A stretch of DNA of 64,000 bases from Methylomonas sp. 11b (GTDB lineage: Bacteria > Pseudomonadota > Gammaproteobacteria > Methylococcales > Methylomonadaceae). The position numbers were made by a program, and so were the translations under genes. Under the pieces are notes generated by a model that was given only the letters and a program-made list of their open reading frames with translations, ran no database searches and had not been told where the DNA came from. Shown piece by piece: positions 45,479 to 55,638 of this stretch. The stretch is taken from NCBI RefSeq assembly GCF_000515215.1, contig NZ_KI911557.1, positions 4,707,741-4,771,740 on the forward strand, written 5' to 3'. Positions within the stretch are counted from its first letter, which is position 1. Every line of letters starts with the position of its first letter.

Positions 45479-45844
45479 TCAAAGGCCCAACTCGAACAAC
45501 CATTTCAAGGACACGTAAAATATCAGGACTATGACCAAGCTATAGCCGATAAAGCGGACGGGTTTGTTCAGGTTGTGGCGTAAAAAGCCATGGTATTCGC
45601 CTTGGGCCATTAACTGCCGGTACAACGCGCGTTGGTTTAGGGCGCGTTGTTGCTGGTATTGGTCGAATAATTGTCTGGCTTTATCGACGTCATCGCGTTG
45701 ATAAAGCCAGATAGCTGGCATGGAAATACCCCAGTTGCCTGCCGAGGTTTCATAAAATTCAATGTCGTTGTCGGCCAGTAACTGCCGAACATCGTCTGCT
45801 TCGTCCGTGGGTACGCCTCTTAGCGAGAAAAATAAAATCGTCAT
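45479..45844 (-). CDS. DUF6164 family protein with C-terminal membrane anchor
   Basis: The 121-residue product starts MTILFFSLRGVPTDEADDVR, has a soluble segment with DNDIEFYETSAGNWGIS, and ends in one transmembrane helix (about 97-117). The family is small and uncharacterised. The first 35 residues are conserved in the proteins I know. No function. Confidence 0.75.
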   Translation of the reverse strand: MTILFFSLRGVPTDEADDVRQLLADNDIEFYETSAGNWGISMPAIWLYQRDDVDKARQLFDQYQQQRALNQRALYRQLMAQGEYHGFLRHNLNKPVRFIGYSLVIVLIFYVSLKWLFELGL

Positions 45845-45919
45845 AGCCAGCCGTATGGTGTGAGAAGCGCAGATTATAAATCAATAAGCATTCATCGAGA
45901 GCCGAGCACTATCTTCAGA

Positions 45920-47623
45920 ATGAATCATCCGAACCCATTTCCACTGCCTGCTCAAACCTCTGTTGTTTTGCTGGAGGATACTGGAGCGAATTCAAATGCG
46001 GATAGTTTGCAGGGCGTGTTGCGCGCGCAGGATTTTCGCTGTGCGGTGGCGTCGACTGCGGAAGAGGTGATTGAACTGCTGACAAGCGCGCCGGTGGATT
46101 TACTGATTATTGCCTGTCGCGATTGGCCCTGGCGACAGGTAGCGGATATGCGCGATGCGGCCGATTCCTACTTACCTATCATATTGATTGCCGATGATTT
46201 GACCGACACGCTACTGGATCATTGCGCGGCGGTTGAGATTGACGCAGTAATTTGTCGACCGGTCAATCAGCATTTATTACTGTTAAAAATTCGCTCGTCC
46301 TTAAAACTGCGGATGTTGTATCAGCACGAGCACGCGCAAAAAACGCAGTTGCTCGACTATTGGCAGACATCCGACCTGGAACATGAAGTCGCGGCGAAAC
46401 TGTTCAACGATGTGTTAAAAGCCGACTTTCTGGAAACCGAAGCCGTGGCCGTCGTGATGTCGCCCATGGCCTTGTTTAACGGCGATTTGGTTTTGGTTGC
46501 CAAAACTCCGGAGAATCATTTGCATGTGCTTTTGGGCGATTTTACCGGCCACGGTTTGTCGGCATCGATAGCCGCCACGCCGTTGGCCGATATTTTCTAT
46601 GGCATGACGCGTAAAGGTTTCGATATCAACGAAATCGTTGCCGAGATTAACGCCAAACTTTATCGGATGTTGCCGGCTAACCGTTTTCTGGCGGCGACGG
46701 TGGTGGCGCTGTATCCCGAGTCGTCTTCGATGAAAAGCATTACCTGCGGGTTGCCCGAGCATTTTTTAGTCAATCATGCCGACAACAGCTTTTTGGCGAT
46801 ACATTCCCTGAATATTCCGCTGGGTATTCAGCCGGCGATTGATATTGAAGAACAACTGCATCGGGTCAGCGAGAACCAGCGTTTGTATCTGCTCACAGAC
46901 GGTATTTTTGAGGCGGAAAACGCCGAAGGCGAGCTTTTCGGCGGGGAACGTATCCTCAACGCTATCCGGCAAAGTAAATTCGACGACATCAGAAACTTGC
47001 AGGCCAGCCTTGAGGCGCATACCGGCGGTGCTGTTCAGAAAGATGACAATACCTTGGTTATTGTGAGCTGTGCGGTCGATAGCGTGCCCTGGGGACGCCG
47101 AGAAGTGCGGCTACCCAGGCAGCGTATCGCCGCGACGACCTGGAAGCAGGTCATGGAGTTTGACATCGATAGTTTGCGACTTATCAATCCGGTGCCGGTA
47201 ATGGTCAACACCGTGATGGAAATACAGGGTTTACAGAATTATCGCCAGGATATTTTCATGATAGTCAGCGAATTGTTCGCGAATGCGTTAGACCATGGCG
47301 TGCTGGGTCTGGATTCCGATTTGAAGAGCAGTCCGGAAGGTTTCATGCGCTTTTATGCGATGAAGGACGAGCGCTTGCAACAGCTCCGGCGCGGCAGAAT
47401 CCGTTTATCGTTTATACATCAAGCGACCGAGTCGGGCGGTCGCCTAGTCGTTAAAGTCCTTGATAGCGGCAACGGCTTTGATTGGCAGCGACGCAATAGC
47501 GTACGAAAGGGAGACGAGGCCTACTGCGGACGCGGAATTGTAATGTTGGAGACTTTATGTAGCAGCTTGGTTTACCACGGTTGCGGCAATCGAGTAACCG
47601 CCGTTTTCGATTGGCAACATTGA
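45920..47623 (+). CDS. SpoIIE-type PP2C phosphatase with degenerate receiver and HATPase domain
   Basis: The 567-residue protein combines an N-terminal receiver-like domain (about 10-130), a PP2C/SpoIIE phosphatase (about 150-400, with FTGHGLSASIAATPLADIF and DDNTLVIV) and a C-terminal RsbW-like ATPase (VSELFANALDHG, GRGIVML). In the receiver the phospho-acceptor Asp is replaced (DLLIIACRDW) and the Lys is Arg (VICRPV), so it is not phosphorylated in the normal way. Such proteins control partner-switching anti-sigma systems. No anti-sigma antagonist gene is nearby. Start ATG 45920 chosen; the frame upstream is not protein-like. Confidence 0.88.
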   Translation: MNHPNPFPLPAQTSVVLLEDTGANSNADSLQGVLRAQDFRCAVASTAEEVIELLTSAPVDLLIIACRDWPWRQVADMRDAADSYLPIILIADDLTDTLLDHCAAVEIDAVICRPVNQHLLLLKIRSSLKLRMLYQHEHAQKTQLLDYWQTSDLEHEVAAKLFNDVLKADFLETEAVAVVMSPMALFNGDLVLVAKTPENHLHVLLGDFTGHGLSASIAATPLADIFYGMTRKGFDINEIVAEINAKLYRMLPANRFLAATVVALYPESSSMKSITCGLPEHFLVNHADNSFLAIHSLNIPLGIQPAIDIEEQLHRVSENQRLYLLTDGIFEAENAEGELFGGERILNAIRQSKFDDIRNLQASLEAHTGGAVQKDDNTLVIVSCAVDSVPWGRREVRLPRQRIAATTWKQVMEFDIDSLRLINPVPVMVNTVMEIQGLQNYRQDIFMIVSELFANALDHGVLGLDSDLKSSPEGFMRFYAMKDERLQQLRRGRIRLSFIHQATESGGRLVVKVLDSGNGFDWQRRNSVRKGDEAYCGRGIVMLETLCSSLVYHGCGNRVTAVFDWQH

Positions 47624-47628
47624 TGGGC

Positions 47629-48444
47629 TTAGCGTTGGCAATTGCCGCAATAGTAGCTGGCGCGTTGCCCTATTTTGAGTTGCTGAATCAGTTCCTCGCA
47701 GCGCAGACAGGCTTGTCCGCCGCGACCGTAAACATTTAGGGATTGCTTAAAATACCCTGGTTTGCCCTCGGCATTGCTAAAGTCGCGCAACGTGGTGCCG
47801 CCTTTATCGATGGCTTGTTGCAATACGGTTTTGATCGCCGTCACCAACGCTTCGCACGCCGGCGTATCCAGTTCTCCGGCGGGACGAACAGGCTTTACGC
47901 CCGCCAAGAATAAAGCTTCACTGGCATAAATATTCCCCACCCCCACCACGACATGGCTATCCATAATCAAGGATTTGATCGGCACCGCGCGGTTTGCCGC
48001 CCGCTGCCGCAGATAGTTTGCATCGAATGCCGTTGATAAGGGTTCAGGCCCCAACGTTGCCAGCAAGGGATGTAACATCGCGTCCTCGGCAGTCCATAAG
48101 GCCGCGCCGAAACGGCGCTGATCGTTAAAGCGCAATATTGTGTCGTCGGCAAAAATGAAGTCGATATGGTCGTGCTTGCGCACAGTTTGCTCGGGAGTGG
48201 TGATCCGCAAATTCCCCGACATGCCCAGATGCAGAATCAGCGTACCACGCGCAGTGGCTAGCAATAAATATTTGCCGCGCCGTTCGACGCTTTCCAGGCG
48301 TTGGCCCGGCAAATCGGTGGTCAGCGCCTCAGGCACCGGCCAACGCAACTGGGGGTGACGGACAATGACGGCTTTAAAGGTTTTTCCGGCAACATGCGGC
48401 TCTATGCCGCGCCGAGTGGTTTCAACCTCTGGAAGTTCCGGCAT
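47629..48444 (-). CDS. mutM: Formamidopyrimidine-DNA glycosylase
   Basis: The 271-residue repair enzyme removes oxidised purines. The N-terminal MPELPEVETTRRG has the catalytic Pro2 and Glu3. RGKYLLL carries the conserved Lys, DHIDFIFADDTILRFNDQRRFG is the middle, and NIYASEALFLAG the helix-two-turn-helix. The zinc finger at the end is CLRC-(16)-CGNC (CLRCEELIQQ to YYCGNC). Complete. hflD lies just upstream on the same strand. Confidence 0.96.
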   Translation of the reverse strand: MPELPEVETTRRGIEPHVAGKTFKAVIVRHPQLRWPVPEALTTDLPGQRLESVERRGKYLLLATARGTLILHLGMSGNLRITTPEQTVRKHDHIDFIFADDTILRFNDQRRFGAALWTAEDAMLHPLLATLGPEPLSTAFDANYLRQRAANRAVPIKSLIMDSHVVVGVGNIYASEALFLAGVKPVRPAGELDTPACEALVTAIKTVLQQAIDKGGTTLRDFSNAEGKPGYFKQSLNVYGRGGQACLRCEELIQQLKIGQRASYYCGNCQR

Positions 48445-48451
48445 GTTGGCG

Positions 48452-49075
48452 TCAGATTTGGGTGAGTAGAAACTTGGCTTCGTCCTGGATTTTTTTGCGG
48501 GAGAACAATAACTTCCAACGGCTGCCGCCGCACTGCCGCCACAGTAAAGTGGCGCGAATGCCTGCCAACAGCAAAGCGCGTATTTTGTTTACAGTACTTT
48601 GATTACCCAGATATTGCTGGTCGCCTTGTACCATGATGCGTGGCTGCAGGGTACTGATCGTGCTGTGATAGACATCAGCTAAATTGGCCAGCACATTTTC
48701 ATGCAGTATGCCGAAATGTTCGGCTTGAGCCTGGGCCTTACTGACCCCGGCCTGTATGGTTTTTTGCATATCCGGCTGCTTGATCAGCTGTTTTTGCAAA
48801 TAGACGATCTGCGCGGCGTAACGGGCTTGCTCCGGGCTGGCCAGCACCCGGCTGCCGAGTTGGGTCGTGAGCTGTTGTAAGCCATGTTCGACACCGATCA
48901 AGCCGCCGTAGACATCGACCACGCTGTCTGCGTCAATTTTCAGCAGACTGGCGATGCTGGCTTCCAGCGCCGCGTTTGGGCAAGTGCCGGTGCCGGCAAG
49001 CTGATGCACCAAGGAGCAGGCCTGGGCGATGCCGGCCAGGGCGATGGTTTGGTTACTGAGCGTGTTCAGGGACAT
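48452..49075 (-). CDS. hflD: High frequency lysogenisation protein HflD homologue
   Basis: The 207-residue helical protein starts MSLNTLSNQTIALAGIAQAC and has VYGGLIGVEHGLQQLTTQLG and the C-terminal KIRALLLAGIRATLLWRQCGG segment of HflD. In E. coli it associates with the membrane and affects phage lambda CII. It usually follows mnmA; here it follows a rhodanese gene and precedes mutM (gap seven bases). Confidence 0.9.
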   Translation of the reverse strand: MSLNTLSNQTIALAGIAQACSLVHQLAGTGTCPNAALEASIASLLKIDADSVVDVYGGLIGVEHGLQQLTTQLGSRVLASPEQARYAAQIVYLQKQLIKQPDMQKTIQAGVSKAQAQAEHFGILHENVLANLADVYHSTISTLQPRIMVQGDQQYLGNQSTVNKIRALLLAGIRATLLWRQCGGSRWKLLFSRKKIQDEAKFLLTQI

Positions 49076-49076
49076 A

Positions 49077-49514
49077 TTACTTACAAGCTGTAGTCAAACA
49101 ATCGGCTTTAACCGGGTGGCCGTCTTTGATCCATGACTGGATACCATTGGATAAATGATAGACATTTTTCATGCCTAGTTGCTCGGTGAGGATTTTGCCG
49201 ATCTTGCCGCTGCGATTCCCGGATCGACAGACCAAAATAACGGGTTGGTCCGGCGACGATTTCAGTTTTTCCAGGTTGACTAACCATTTTTCCTGGTCGA
49301 AGTGGCCGTTGCTGTCAAACGATTCCAGTTTCTGGCTTTGGGCGATGACACCGGTGGCTTGCCATTCCGGCGCGGTACGTACATCTACGACCAGCGCATT
49401 TTGGTTTTGCTGCATGCTTAGCAGTTGTTCCGCCGTGACCACGCCTAGTTCGGTGGCGTAAAGATGGGCCGCGAACAGACAGCCCAGCCAGAATAAAGTC
49501 AGTCTCAATTTCAT
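49077..49514 (-). CDS. Periplasmic rhodanese-like sulfurtransferase
   Basis: The 145-residue protein has a signal peptide (LTLFWLGCLFAAHLYA) and a single rhodanese domain, with LVVDVRTAPEW at the start and the active-site loop VCRSGNRSGKIG containing the nucleophilic cysteine. It may move sulfane sulfur in the periplasm. The stop is one base before the hflD start region, so the two are probably co-transcribed. Confidence 0.88.
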   Translation of the reverse strand: MKLRLTLFWLGCLFAAHLYATELGVVTAEQLLSMQQNQNALVVDVRTAPEWQATGVIAQSQKLESFDSNGHFDQEKWLVNLEKLKSSPDQPVILVCRSGNRSGKIGKILTEQLGMKNVYHLSNGIQSWIKDGHPVKADCLTTACK

Positions 49515-49538
49515 GATGATGTCGGTAGGGTAGATGGC

Positions 49539-50744
49539 TCAAGCTGCCAAGAAAGGTAAAATGCGCGTCGCCCACCAATCTATGCTCTCCAGATAGATGT
49601 TGGCAATACGCTCGGGATTTATATCACGAAAGGTGCTAAGGCCCGGCTCCCAGCGCTCGTAGGCGATGCAGAATTGTAACGCTTCGCCGGCGTTGCCGCG
49701 ATATTTCAAAATGGCATCGTCGACATCTTCCGCCAGCGGCAATTGTTCCAATACTTTGGTCGCCGGCATGTCCAGCAAGCTGTCCAAACCCGACAGCATA
49801 CCAATTAAAAAATAATGCTCCTGATCGTCTTTAAGTTCTCGCGCTATCAATTCGCACATTTTGGCGCGGATCAGCACGTTTTGCAGCACCGAGGACGGTT
49901 TGCCGGACATAGACGATAAGGCCAGAATATTGACCCAGCGTTTGATCTCGACCAGTCCTAGACAGGCAATCGCATGCTGTATGGATTCTATTTTTTGCGG
50001 GAGGCTAAAAAATGCGGAATTTAAATAATGCAGCAATTTAAAACTCATCCCGACGTCTTGCGAGATAATCTTGCCGATTTCCGCAAAGCTGGCATCCGCC
50101 TTGTTCACGGTGGATAGTAATTGGATGGCGGCGGTCTGGCTGACGCCTAGCCGCTTGCCCTCAACGATATTGGGTTTGCTGAAGAAAAACCCTTGAAACA
50201 GCTCGCAGCCCCATTCGCGCAAGGTTTCAAATTCCTGATGCGTTTCGACTTTTTCCGCCAGCAATTTGAGTTTATAGGGTTTTAGCTGTTCAATCAGTTG
50301 CCGGGTGCCTTCCAGGCCGTCGGCCATCACATCCAGCTTGATAATGTCGGCAAACTCCAGCAAGGGTAGCCACTCCGGTGACAAGACGAAGTCGTCCAGC
50401 GCTATGGTGTAGCCCAGTTGCGATAATTCTTTCAGGTTGGCGACGATGTTGTCATCGATAGCCACGCTTTCCAGTACTTCAATGACGATGCGCTCTTTGG
50501 GCAAATGCAGCGGCGTTTTGTCGAGTATGTTTTGCGTGGTGAAATTAATGAAGGCTTTGTGCGGGCCGACCAGTTCGTTCAGGCCGATTTCCAACAGCGT
50601 ATCGGTGATGACTTGATTAGTGGCGTTGGCGGCACCATCTTTCAAACTGAGATCGAAATCCTTGCCTCTGAATAAAATCTCGTAGGCGAAAGTGTCCAGA
50701 TGGCGGTCCAGGATTTGCTGTCTGCCAATCAGAAAATCTGTCAT
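49539..50744 (-). CDS. EAL-HDOD (YuxH-like) signalling protein
   Basis: The 401-residue protein has an N-terminal EAL-like domain (about 1-190) with the motif changed (EILFRG where active enzymes have EALLR), so c-di-GMP hydrolysis is unlikely; binding is possible. KAFINFTTQNIL and EVLESVAID and KLLAEKVETHQEF are recognisable parts. The C-terminal HDOD domain (about 200-395) has the usual QDVGMSFKLLHYLNSAFF. EAL-HDOD proteins of this type affect type IV pili or motility in several gammaproteobacteria. Starts at ATG 50744. Confidence 0.87.
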   Translation of the reverse strand: MTDFLIGRQQILDRHLDTFAYEILFRGKDFDLSLKDGAANATNQVITDTLLEIGLNELVGPHKAFINFTTQNILDKTPLHLPKERIVIEVLESVAIDDNIVANLKELSQLGYTIALDDFVLSPEWLPLLEFADIIKLDVMADGLEGTRQLIEQLKPYKLKLLAEKVETHQEFETLREWGCELFQGFFFSKPNIVEGKRLGVSQTAAIQLLSTVNKADASFAEIGKIISQDVGMSFKLLHYLNSAFFSLPQKIESIQHAIACLGLVEIKRWVNILALSSMSGKPSSVLQNVLIRAKMCELIARELKDDQEHYFLIGMLSGLDSLLDMPATKVLEQLPLAEDVDDAILKYRGNAGEALQFCIAYERWEPGLSTFRDINPERIANIYLESIDWWATRILPFLAA

Positions 50745-50864
50745 TTATTTACGGGCTCCCGATCATTGCACTATCATGAGAATAGGTCGCGCCTTATACC
50801 ATGTTCAAATAGTTTAAGTCGAGAATGGCCGGCCAGTCTTAATTTCAATCATATGGAGATTTAT

Positions 50865-51074
50865 ATGTCCGAATCAGCGTCATTGACAGTAAGCGGTATG
50901 AAATGCGGCGGTTGCGAGAGCAGCATCGTCAGTAAAGTATCGGCCATTGCCGGCGTAGTAACGGTGCAGGCTTCGCACAAAGACAAGCGGGTTGAAGTCG
51001 AATTTGATCCGGCCCAAACCGACTTAGATGAAATCGAAGACGTTATCACCGACGCCGGTTTCAAGGTCGAATAA
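50865..51074 (+). CDS. copZ: Heavy-metal-associated (HMA) copper chaperone
   Basis: The 69-residue protein is a single HMA domain with the metal-binding pair Cys14 and Cys17 in SGMKCGGCESSI. GGAG lies six bases before the ATG at 50865, which I prefer over the much longer frame that starts inside the EAL-HDOD gene. It lies 66 bases before copA, so it likely delivers Cu(I) to the ATPase. Confidence 0.88.
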   Translation: MSESASLTVSGMKCGGCESSIVSKVSAIAGVVTVQASHKDKRVEVEFDPAQTDLDEIEDVITDAGFKVE

Positions 51075-51140
51075 AGCCCGCATCGGCGGTCGTCCGCTTT
51101 TGGGCGCAGATCAAAACGGTATTTCTCGGGAATCCTCATT

Positions 51141-53387
51141 ATGACTTTAGAGCAATCGACTAATCAGCAACAGGAAATACGCCTTTCCATACTCGGCATG
51201 CGTTGCGCCGGTTGCGTCAGCGCGGTGGAAACAGCCTTGCAATCGGTGCCGGGGGTCGAGTCCGTTGCCGTTAATTTTGCCGATCATTCCGCCACTGTCG
51301 GCGGCAATCCGGACCATCAAGCCATGAAGCAGGCCTTGAAATCCGCCGGCTACGATGCGGCGGTGATGGAAGGTTTGGAAGACCCGAGCGAAGAGGAAAA
51401 GCAGGAAGAAGAGCGTTATCGCGATTTGCTGCGCAAGGCAGGCGTGGCCGGTGTATTGGGCCTGCCCTTAATGGCGGGCGCGCATCTGGACTTGTTTCCG
51501 GCGATGGGTAGCGCCGCCGGCACGGTGTTTTGGTCCGAAGTGGCCTTGCTGACGCTGGCGGTGATGTTTTATTCCGGCGGACATTTTTTTCATAGCGCGC
51601 TTAAATTGCTGCTGGTCAAGCAGGCCAATATGGATACTTTGATCGCGCTGGGTACAGGCTCGGCGTGGTTGTATTCTTGTATTGTCATCGATTATTCCAG
51701 TCAATTGCCTTCGCTTTCCGCTCATGCTTACTTCGAGGCCTCGGCGGTGATCTTGGCGTTCATCAATCTGGGCAGTGCCTTGGAAACGCGAGCACGAGGT
51801 AAAACCTCGGCAGCGATACGCGCGCTGATCGGTTTGCAACCCCGCACCGCTCGGGTAGTGCGAGAGGGGCAAGAGATTGACATTCCTATCGAGCAAGTCG
51901 GTCTGGGCGAAACTTTGCGGGTTAGACCCGGTGAAAAAATCGCCGTGGACGGTGTGGTACTCGAAGGCCACTCGACTATCGACGAATCCATGCTGACCGG
52001 CGAATCGATGCCGGTTGAGAAAGTGGAGGGTGCCGGTGTCGCCGCCGGCACCATCAATCAGCAAGGCAGTTTTTTATTTAGCGCGACCCGCATTGGCCGC
52101 GATACCGCTTTGGCGCAAATCATTCAAAGCGTACGGCAAGCCCAGAACAGCAAGCCGGCGATTGCCAAACTGGCCGACAAGATTTCCGCCGTGTTTGTGC
52201 CGACAGTCGTGATTATCTCAGTACTGACCTTTTTAATTTGGTTAAGCTTTGGTCCCGACCCGGCCATGGGTTATGCGTTTGTGACATCGATGACGGTGTT
52301 GGTAATTGCTTGTCCGTGCGCGCTGGGTTTGGCGACGCCGATTTCGGTGATGGTCGCGGTCGGTCGCGCCGCGCAAATGGGCATATTGATCCGTAAGGGC
52401 GAAGCCTTGCAAAGCGCCGGCAAGCTGACTTGTCTGATTTTGGATAAGACCGGTACCGTAACTGCCGGTAAACCCAGTCTGGCAGAGGTGATGGCTTTTG
52501 GCGATTACGACGAAGCCCGGGTGTTGCAGTATGCCGCCAGTCTGGAATCCGGTTCCGAACATCCTTTAGCGGCGGCGATACTGACGGCTGCTGAGCAAAA
52601 ACAGTTAACGCTGGACAAGGTCAGAAAATTTCAGGCAGTGGCCGGTCACGGTATCGTCGGCCGCATTGCCGATCAGCAATGTTTGTTCGGCAATGCCGCG
52701 TTGCTGGCGGAATACGGTATCGATGAGAGCAGTCATCTCGACAAAATGGCCGAACTGGCAGGAAAAGGCCAGACGCCGATGTTCTTGGCAGTGGAAAACG
52801 CGGTGGTTGGCATTGTGTCGGTGGCCGACCCGATTAAAGCCGATTCTGCCGCAGCGGTGCAGCAATTGCGGCAGCGCGGTATACGCGTACTGATGGTGAC
52901 AGGCGATAACGAAATCACGGCGCGAGCTATCGCCGCGCAGGCCGGTATCAGCGAAGTCCGTGCGCAAGTGTTGCCGCAAGATAAAGCGGCCGTGGTCAAG
53001 GCCTTGCAGCAGCAAGGCGAAATTGTCGGTATGGTGGGTGACGGTATCAACGATGCGCCGGCTCTGGCGCAAGCCGATGTCGGTTTTGCGATTGGGACAG
53101 GTACCGACGTGGCTATCGAAAGTGCCGATATTGTGTTGCTGCAAGGTTCTTTATTAAAGGTCTCCGAGGCGATGGCGCTTTCGAAGTTGACGGTCGCTAA
53201 CATCAAGCAAAACCTGTTAGGCGCGTTTTTCTACAACACCATCGGCATTCCGGTGGCGGCGGGTTTGCTGTATCCACTGTTTGGCATATTGCTGAACCCT
53301 ATGATTGCCGGTGCGGCGATGGCTATGTCGTCGGTAACGGTAGTCAGCAACGCCAACCGTTTGCGCTGGATTAAACTGGATATTTGA
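51141..53387 (+). CDS. copA: Copper-translocating P1B-type ATPase
   Basis: The 748-residue pump exports Cu(I). It has one N-terminal HMA domain (GMRCAGC, Cys22 and Cys25), then eight membrane segments in the P1B layout. The intramembrane site is Cys391-Pro-Cys393 in [15 protein letters not shown] is the actuator, the phosphorylation site Asp435 lies in DKTGTVT, and GDGINDAP the hinge. The C-terminal helices have the asparagine-tyrosine and Met-Ser pairs (YNTIG and MAMSS) typical of Cu+ ATPases. Neighbours are copZ and a Uma2 protein. Confidence 0.96.
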   Translation: MTLEQSTNQQQEIRLSILGMRCAGCVSAVETALQSVPGVESVAVNFADHSATVGGNPDHQAMKQALKSAGYDAAVMEGLEDPSEEEKQEEERYRDLLRKAGVAGVLGLPLMAGAHLDLFPAMGSAAGTVFWSEVALLTLAVMFYSGGHFFHSALKLLLVKQANMDTLIALGTGSAWLYSCIVIDYSSQLPSLSAHAYFEASAVILAFINLGSALETRARGKTSAAIRALIGLQPRTARVVREGQEIDIPIEQVGLGETLRVRPGEKIAVDGVVLEGHSTIDESMLTGESMPVEKVEGAGVAAGTINQQGSFLFSATRIGRDTALAQIIQSVRQAQNSKPAIAKLADKISAVFVPTVVIISVLTFLIWLSFGPDPAMGYAFVTSMTVLVIACPCALGLATPISVMVAVGRAAQMGILIRKGEALQSAGKLTCLILDKTGTVTAGKPSLAEVMAFGDYDEARVLQYAASLESGSEHPLAAAILTAAEQKQLTLDKVRKFQAVAGHGIVGRIADQQCLFGNAALLAEYGIDESSHLDKMAELAGKGQTPMFLAVENAVVGIVSVADPIKADSAAAVQQLRQRGIRVLMVTGDNEITARAIAAQAGISEVRAQVLPQDKAAVVKALQQQGEIVGMVGDGINDAPALAQADVGFAIGTGTDVAIESADIVLLQGSLLKVSEAMALSKLTVANIKQNLLGAFFYNTIGIPVAAGLLYPLFGILLNPMIAGAAMAMSSVTVVSNANRLRWIKLDI

Positions 53388-53400
53388 GCAGGCGCGAGAA

Positions 53401-53958
53401 ATGAATAGCGTTCCTCAATCCTCCGCGCAATCGTTCAGTGTCGCCGACTATCTAGGATGGCCTGACGACGAGCGCTGGGAGTTAATCGACGGCGTTCCTT
53501 ACAATATGAGTCCGGCCCCAAGTATCAAGCATCAAACTGTTGCGGGACGTGTTTTTAGCCGGATGGAACAGTTTTTAAAAGGTAAGCCTTGCAAACCGTT
53601 CATCGCACCCGTGGACGTGATTCTTTCCGAGCATGACGTCGTGCAACCGGATTTATTAGTGGTCTGCAACCCGGATAAGATCGGCGAAAAAGCCATACAC
53701 GGTGCGCCGGATTTGGTGGTAGAAGTTTTATCCCCCAGTACGGCACTGAAGGATATGCGTGAAAAAAAAGCGCTCTATGAACGTGCCGGTGTGAGGGAAT
53801 ATGTGGTGATCGATCCGTTGGAAAATTACGTGCAACGTTTTTTTCTGGGCGCGGACGGCCGCTATGCCAATGCCGACGTATTCGGTGTCGACGAAGATTT
53901 GCCCCTTTTGAGCTTGCCTGAGTTGATTCTGCCCTTGGCGGAGGTATTTGAGTTGTAA
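53401..53958 (+). CDS. Uma2-family (DUF820) restriction-endonuclease-like protein
   Basis: The 185-residue protein has the Uma2 fold (PD-(D/E)XK-like). WELIDGVPYNMSPAPSIKHQ is the N-terminal motif, VQPDLLVVCN and GAPDLVVEVLSP hold the acidic residues, and KALYERAGVREYVVIDP the catalytic-type lysine and later acidic residue. Starts 13 bases after copA. Members are often in multi-copy families, mainly in cyanobacteria; the biological role is unknown, and nuclease activity is only inferred. Confidence 0.85.
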   Translation: MNSVPQSSAQSFSVADYLGWPDDERWELIDGVPYNMSPAPSIKHQTVAGRVFSRMEQFLKGKPCKPFIAPVDVILSEHDVVQPDLLVVCNPDKIGEKAIHGAPDLVVEVLSPSTALKDMREKKALYERAGVREYVVIDPLENYVQRFFLGADGRYANADVFGVDEDLPLLSLPELILPLAEVFEL

Positions 53959-53961
53959 CGA

Positions 53962-53997
53962 CACGCTATTCGCTTCGACGCCGAAGCAAATAGCGTG
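53962..53997. terminator. Convergent-gene hairpin, probable terminator
   Basis: CACGCTATT pairs with AATAGCGTG (53962-53970 / 53989-53997), with an inner GCTTCG/CGAAGC around a four-base loop. It lies between the stops of the Uma2 gene and the convergent chemoreceptor. There is no long T-tract on either side, so it may act with Rho or as an RNA-stability element. Confidence 0.6.
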
Positions 53998-54006
53998 GTT
54001 GACTGC

Positions 54007-55623
54007 TTACAGCTTGAACTGTGAAATCGTGGTATGCAAATTACCGGCGATTTTTTGCAAATGATGGGCTTCTTGCGCGGTTTGTTCCGCGTCCCTCGAG
54101 TTGTTGATGGTGACGTCATTAATCGAGTTAATGTTTTGATTAATGTGCTCGACCACGATTTTTTGTTCTTTCACCGCGTCGGAAATATGCGTATTCATCG
54201 TGGAAATTTGCGCCACCATGCTTGAGATATTATCCAGCAGCTCGCCGGTGCTTTCGATGACTTCAACGGTCTCCTTGGCCTGATTCCGGCTTTCCGACAT
54301 GGCTTTTACCGCTTCCCGCGAGCCTTGCTGCAAGCGCTCTATCATTGCTTGAATTTCATGCGTGGAATCCTGGGTCCGGCTGGCCAGCGTGCGCACTTCG
54401 TCCGCCACTACCGCAAAGCCGCGACCTTGTTCGCCGGCTCTGGCGGCCTCTATGGCGGCATTTAGCGCCAATAAATTGGTCTGGTCGGCGATGCTCTGAA
54501 TCACATCCAGCACCGAGCTGACATTCACGCAATTTTGTTCGACATTACCGATCACCGTGCTGGCCCTGTCGATATTGTTCGACAGCGCGTGAATGGATTG
54601 CACGGTATTGGTTACCACCGCCTTGCCGTTGTTGGCGGCGACGCTGCTTCTCTGCGCAGTTTGTGCGGCGTTGGCGGTGTTGTTAGACACTTCTGTGACT
54701 GTGGCGGACAATTCCGTCACTGTTGCTGCGACCTGGTCGGTACCCATTTGCTGTTTCAGAATATCCTCTTGCACCCGCTCGGACATTTGGCTCAAGCGGT
54801 TCGACGCGGTGTTTAACTGATCGGACTCCATCGCCACTTGCCGCATCAAACTGTGTAACACGCTTAAAAATTCGTTGAACTGGGTGACGATAATGCCCAC
54901 TTCGTCGCTGCCTTCGTGCGGAATGCGCCGGGTCAAATCGCCGCCGCCTTGTCTTAGCAGATATAACGATTTTTGTAGGGCGGTCAATGGCGGCTCTATT
55001 TTGAAATAAAGCATGCTTAAACAGACCATCACGAACAATAGCAACACGATGGAAAAAGCAATTCGCGATAGGCTGTAATCGTGCAAGGACGAACTTAATT
55101 GCTCTTTGGCGAGGGTCAGTTCCCGGTCAAGTTGCTCGGTAGTCCTGTTTAATTCGCCGGTTAGGCGGACAGCCGTATCGTCAAGCCCCGTGTTCGGTGC
55201 TTTCATGGTTGCCGTGCCGGCCTCATTGCCCAGATTGATATAGTCCCAGCCCATTTTTACGCCGGCATCATGCATGTCCTGGATTTGCTGTCTTAAGCTT
55301 GCCAGTTGCGTTTGCAAATTGGGGTAAGACTGAGCCGCCTTATCGATATTCTCGAATGCCGCGTCCAAATTCTGCTTGGCTTCCGCAAAGCCGCCATCAC
55401 TGTGCGTGGCGCCGACGTCGGTAAGAAATTGCTGAATCTGCACCACATGAAAACGCACATGAGACAAATAGTCCGAGGTGTTTTGTTTTTGAGTCGCTGC
55501 CTGCAAGTTTTCGTCTATGGATTGAAAAGCGTGCCATAGCGAAAGGACGAACAATAGATTGGCAAAAGCCAAGGCTGATGCAATTAAGATCAGTGAAGAT
55601 TTGATCGAGGTATTTTTAAACAT
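54007..55623 (-). CDS. Methyl-accepting chemotaxis protein
   Basis: The 538-residue chemoreceptor has a first transmembrane segment (about 8-30), a periplasmic helical domain (about 35-180), a second segment (about 185-205), a HAMP domain and the cytoplasmic coiled coil with the conserved hairpin [23 protein letters not shown]. The periplasmic part looks four-helix-like with no cofactor motif. I take ATG at 55623 rather than TTG at 55638. It is the last gene of the porin-cytochrome-HAMP operon and follows the HAMP gene by 15 bases. No CheA or CheW is nearby. Confidence 0.93.
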   Translation of the reverse strand: MFKNTSIKSSLILIASALAFANLLFVLSLWHAFQSIDENLQAATQKQNTSDYLSHVRFHVVQIQQFLTDVGATHSDGGFAEAKQNLDAAFENIDKAAQSYPNLQTQLASLRQQIQDMHDAGVKMGWDYINLGNEAGTATMKAPNTGLDDTAVRLTGELNRTTEQLDRELTLAKEQLSSSLHDYSLSRIAFSIVLLLFVMVCLSMLYFKIEPPLTALQKSLYLLRQGGGDLTRRIPHEGSDEVGIIVTQFNEFLSVLHSLMRQVAMESDQLNTASNRLSQMSERVQEDILKQQMGTDQVAATVTELSATVTEVSNNTANAAQTAQRSSVAANNGKAVVTNTVQSIHALSNNIDRASTVIGNVEQNCVNVSSVLDVIQSIADQTNLLALNAAIEAARAGEQGRGFAVVADEVRTLASRTQDSTHEIQAMIERLQQGSREAVKAMSESRNQAKETVEVIESTGELLDNISSMVAQISTMNTHISDAVKEQKIVVEHINQNINSINDVTINNSRDAEQTAQEAHHLQKIAGNLHTTISQFKL

Positions 55624-55638
55624 GGGATTTGATGACAA

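Noticed and set aside
51468..52064. 198-codon frame antisense to copA
   Set aside because: Shadow of copA without ribosome-binding site.
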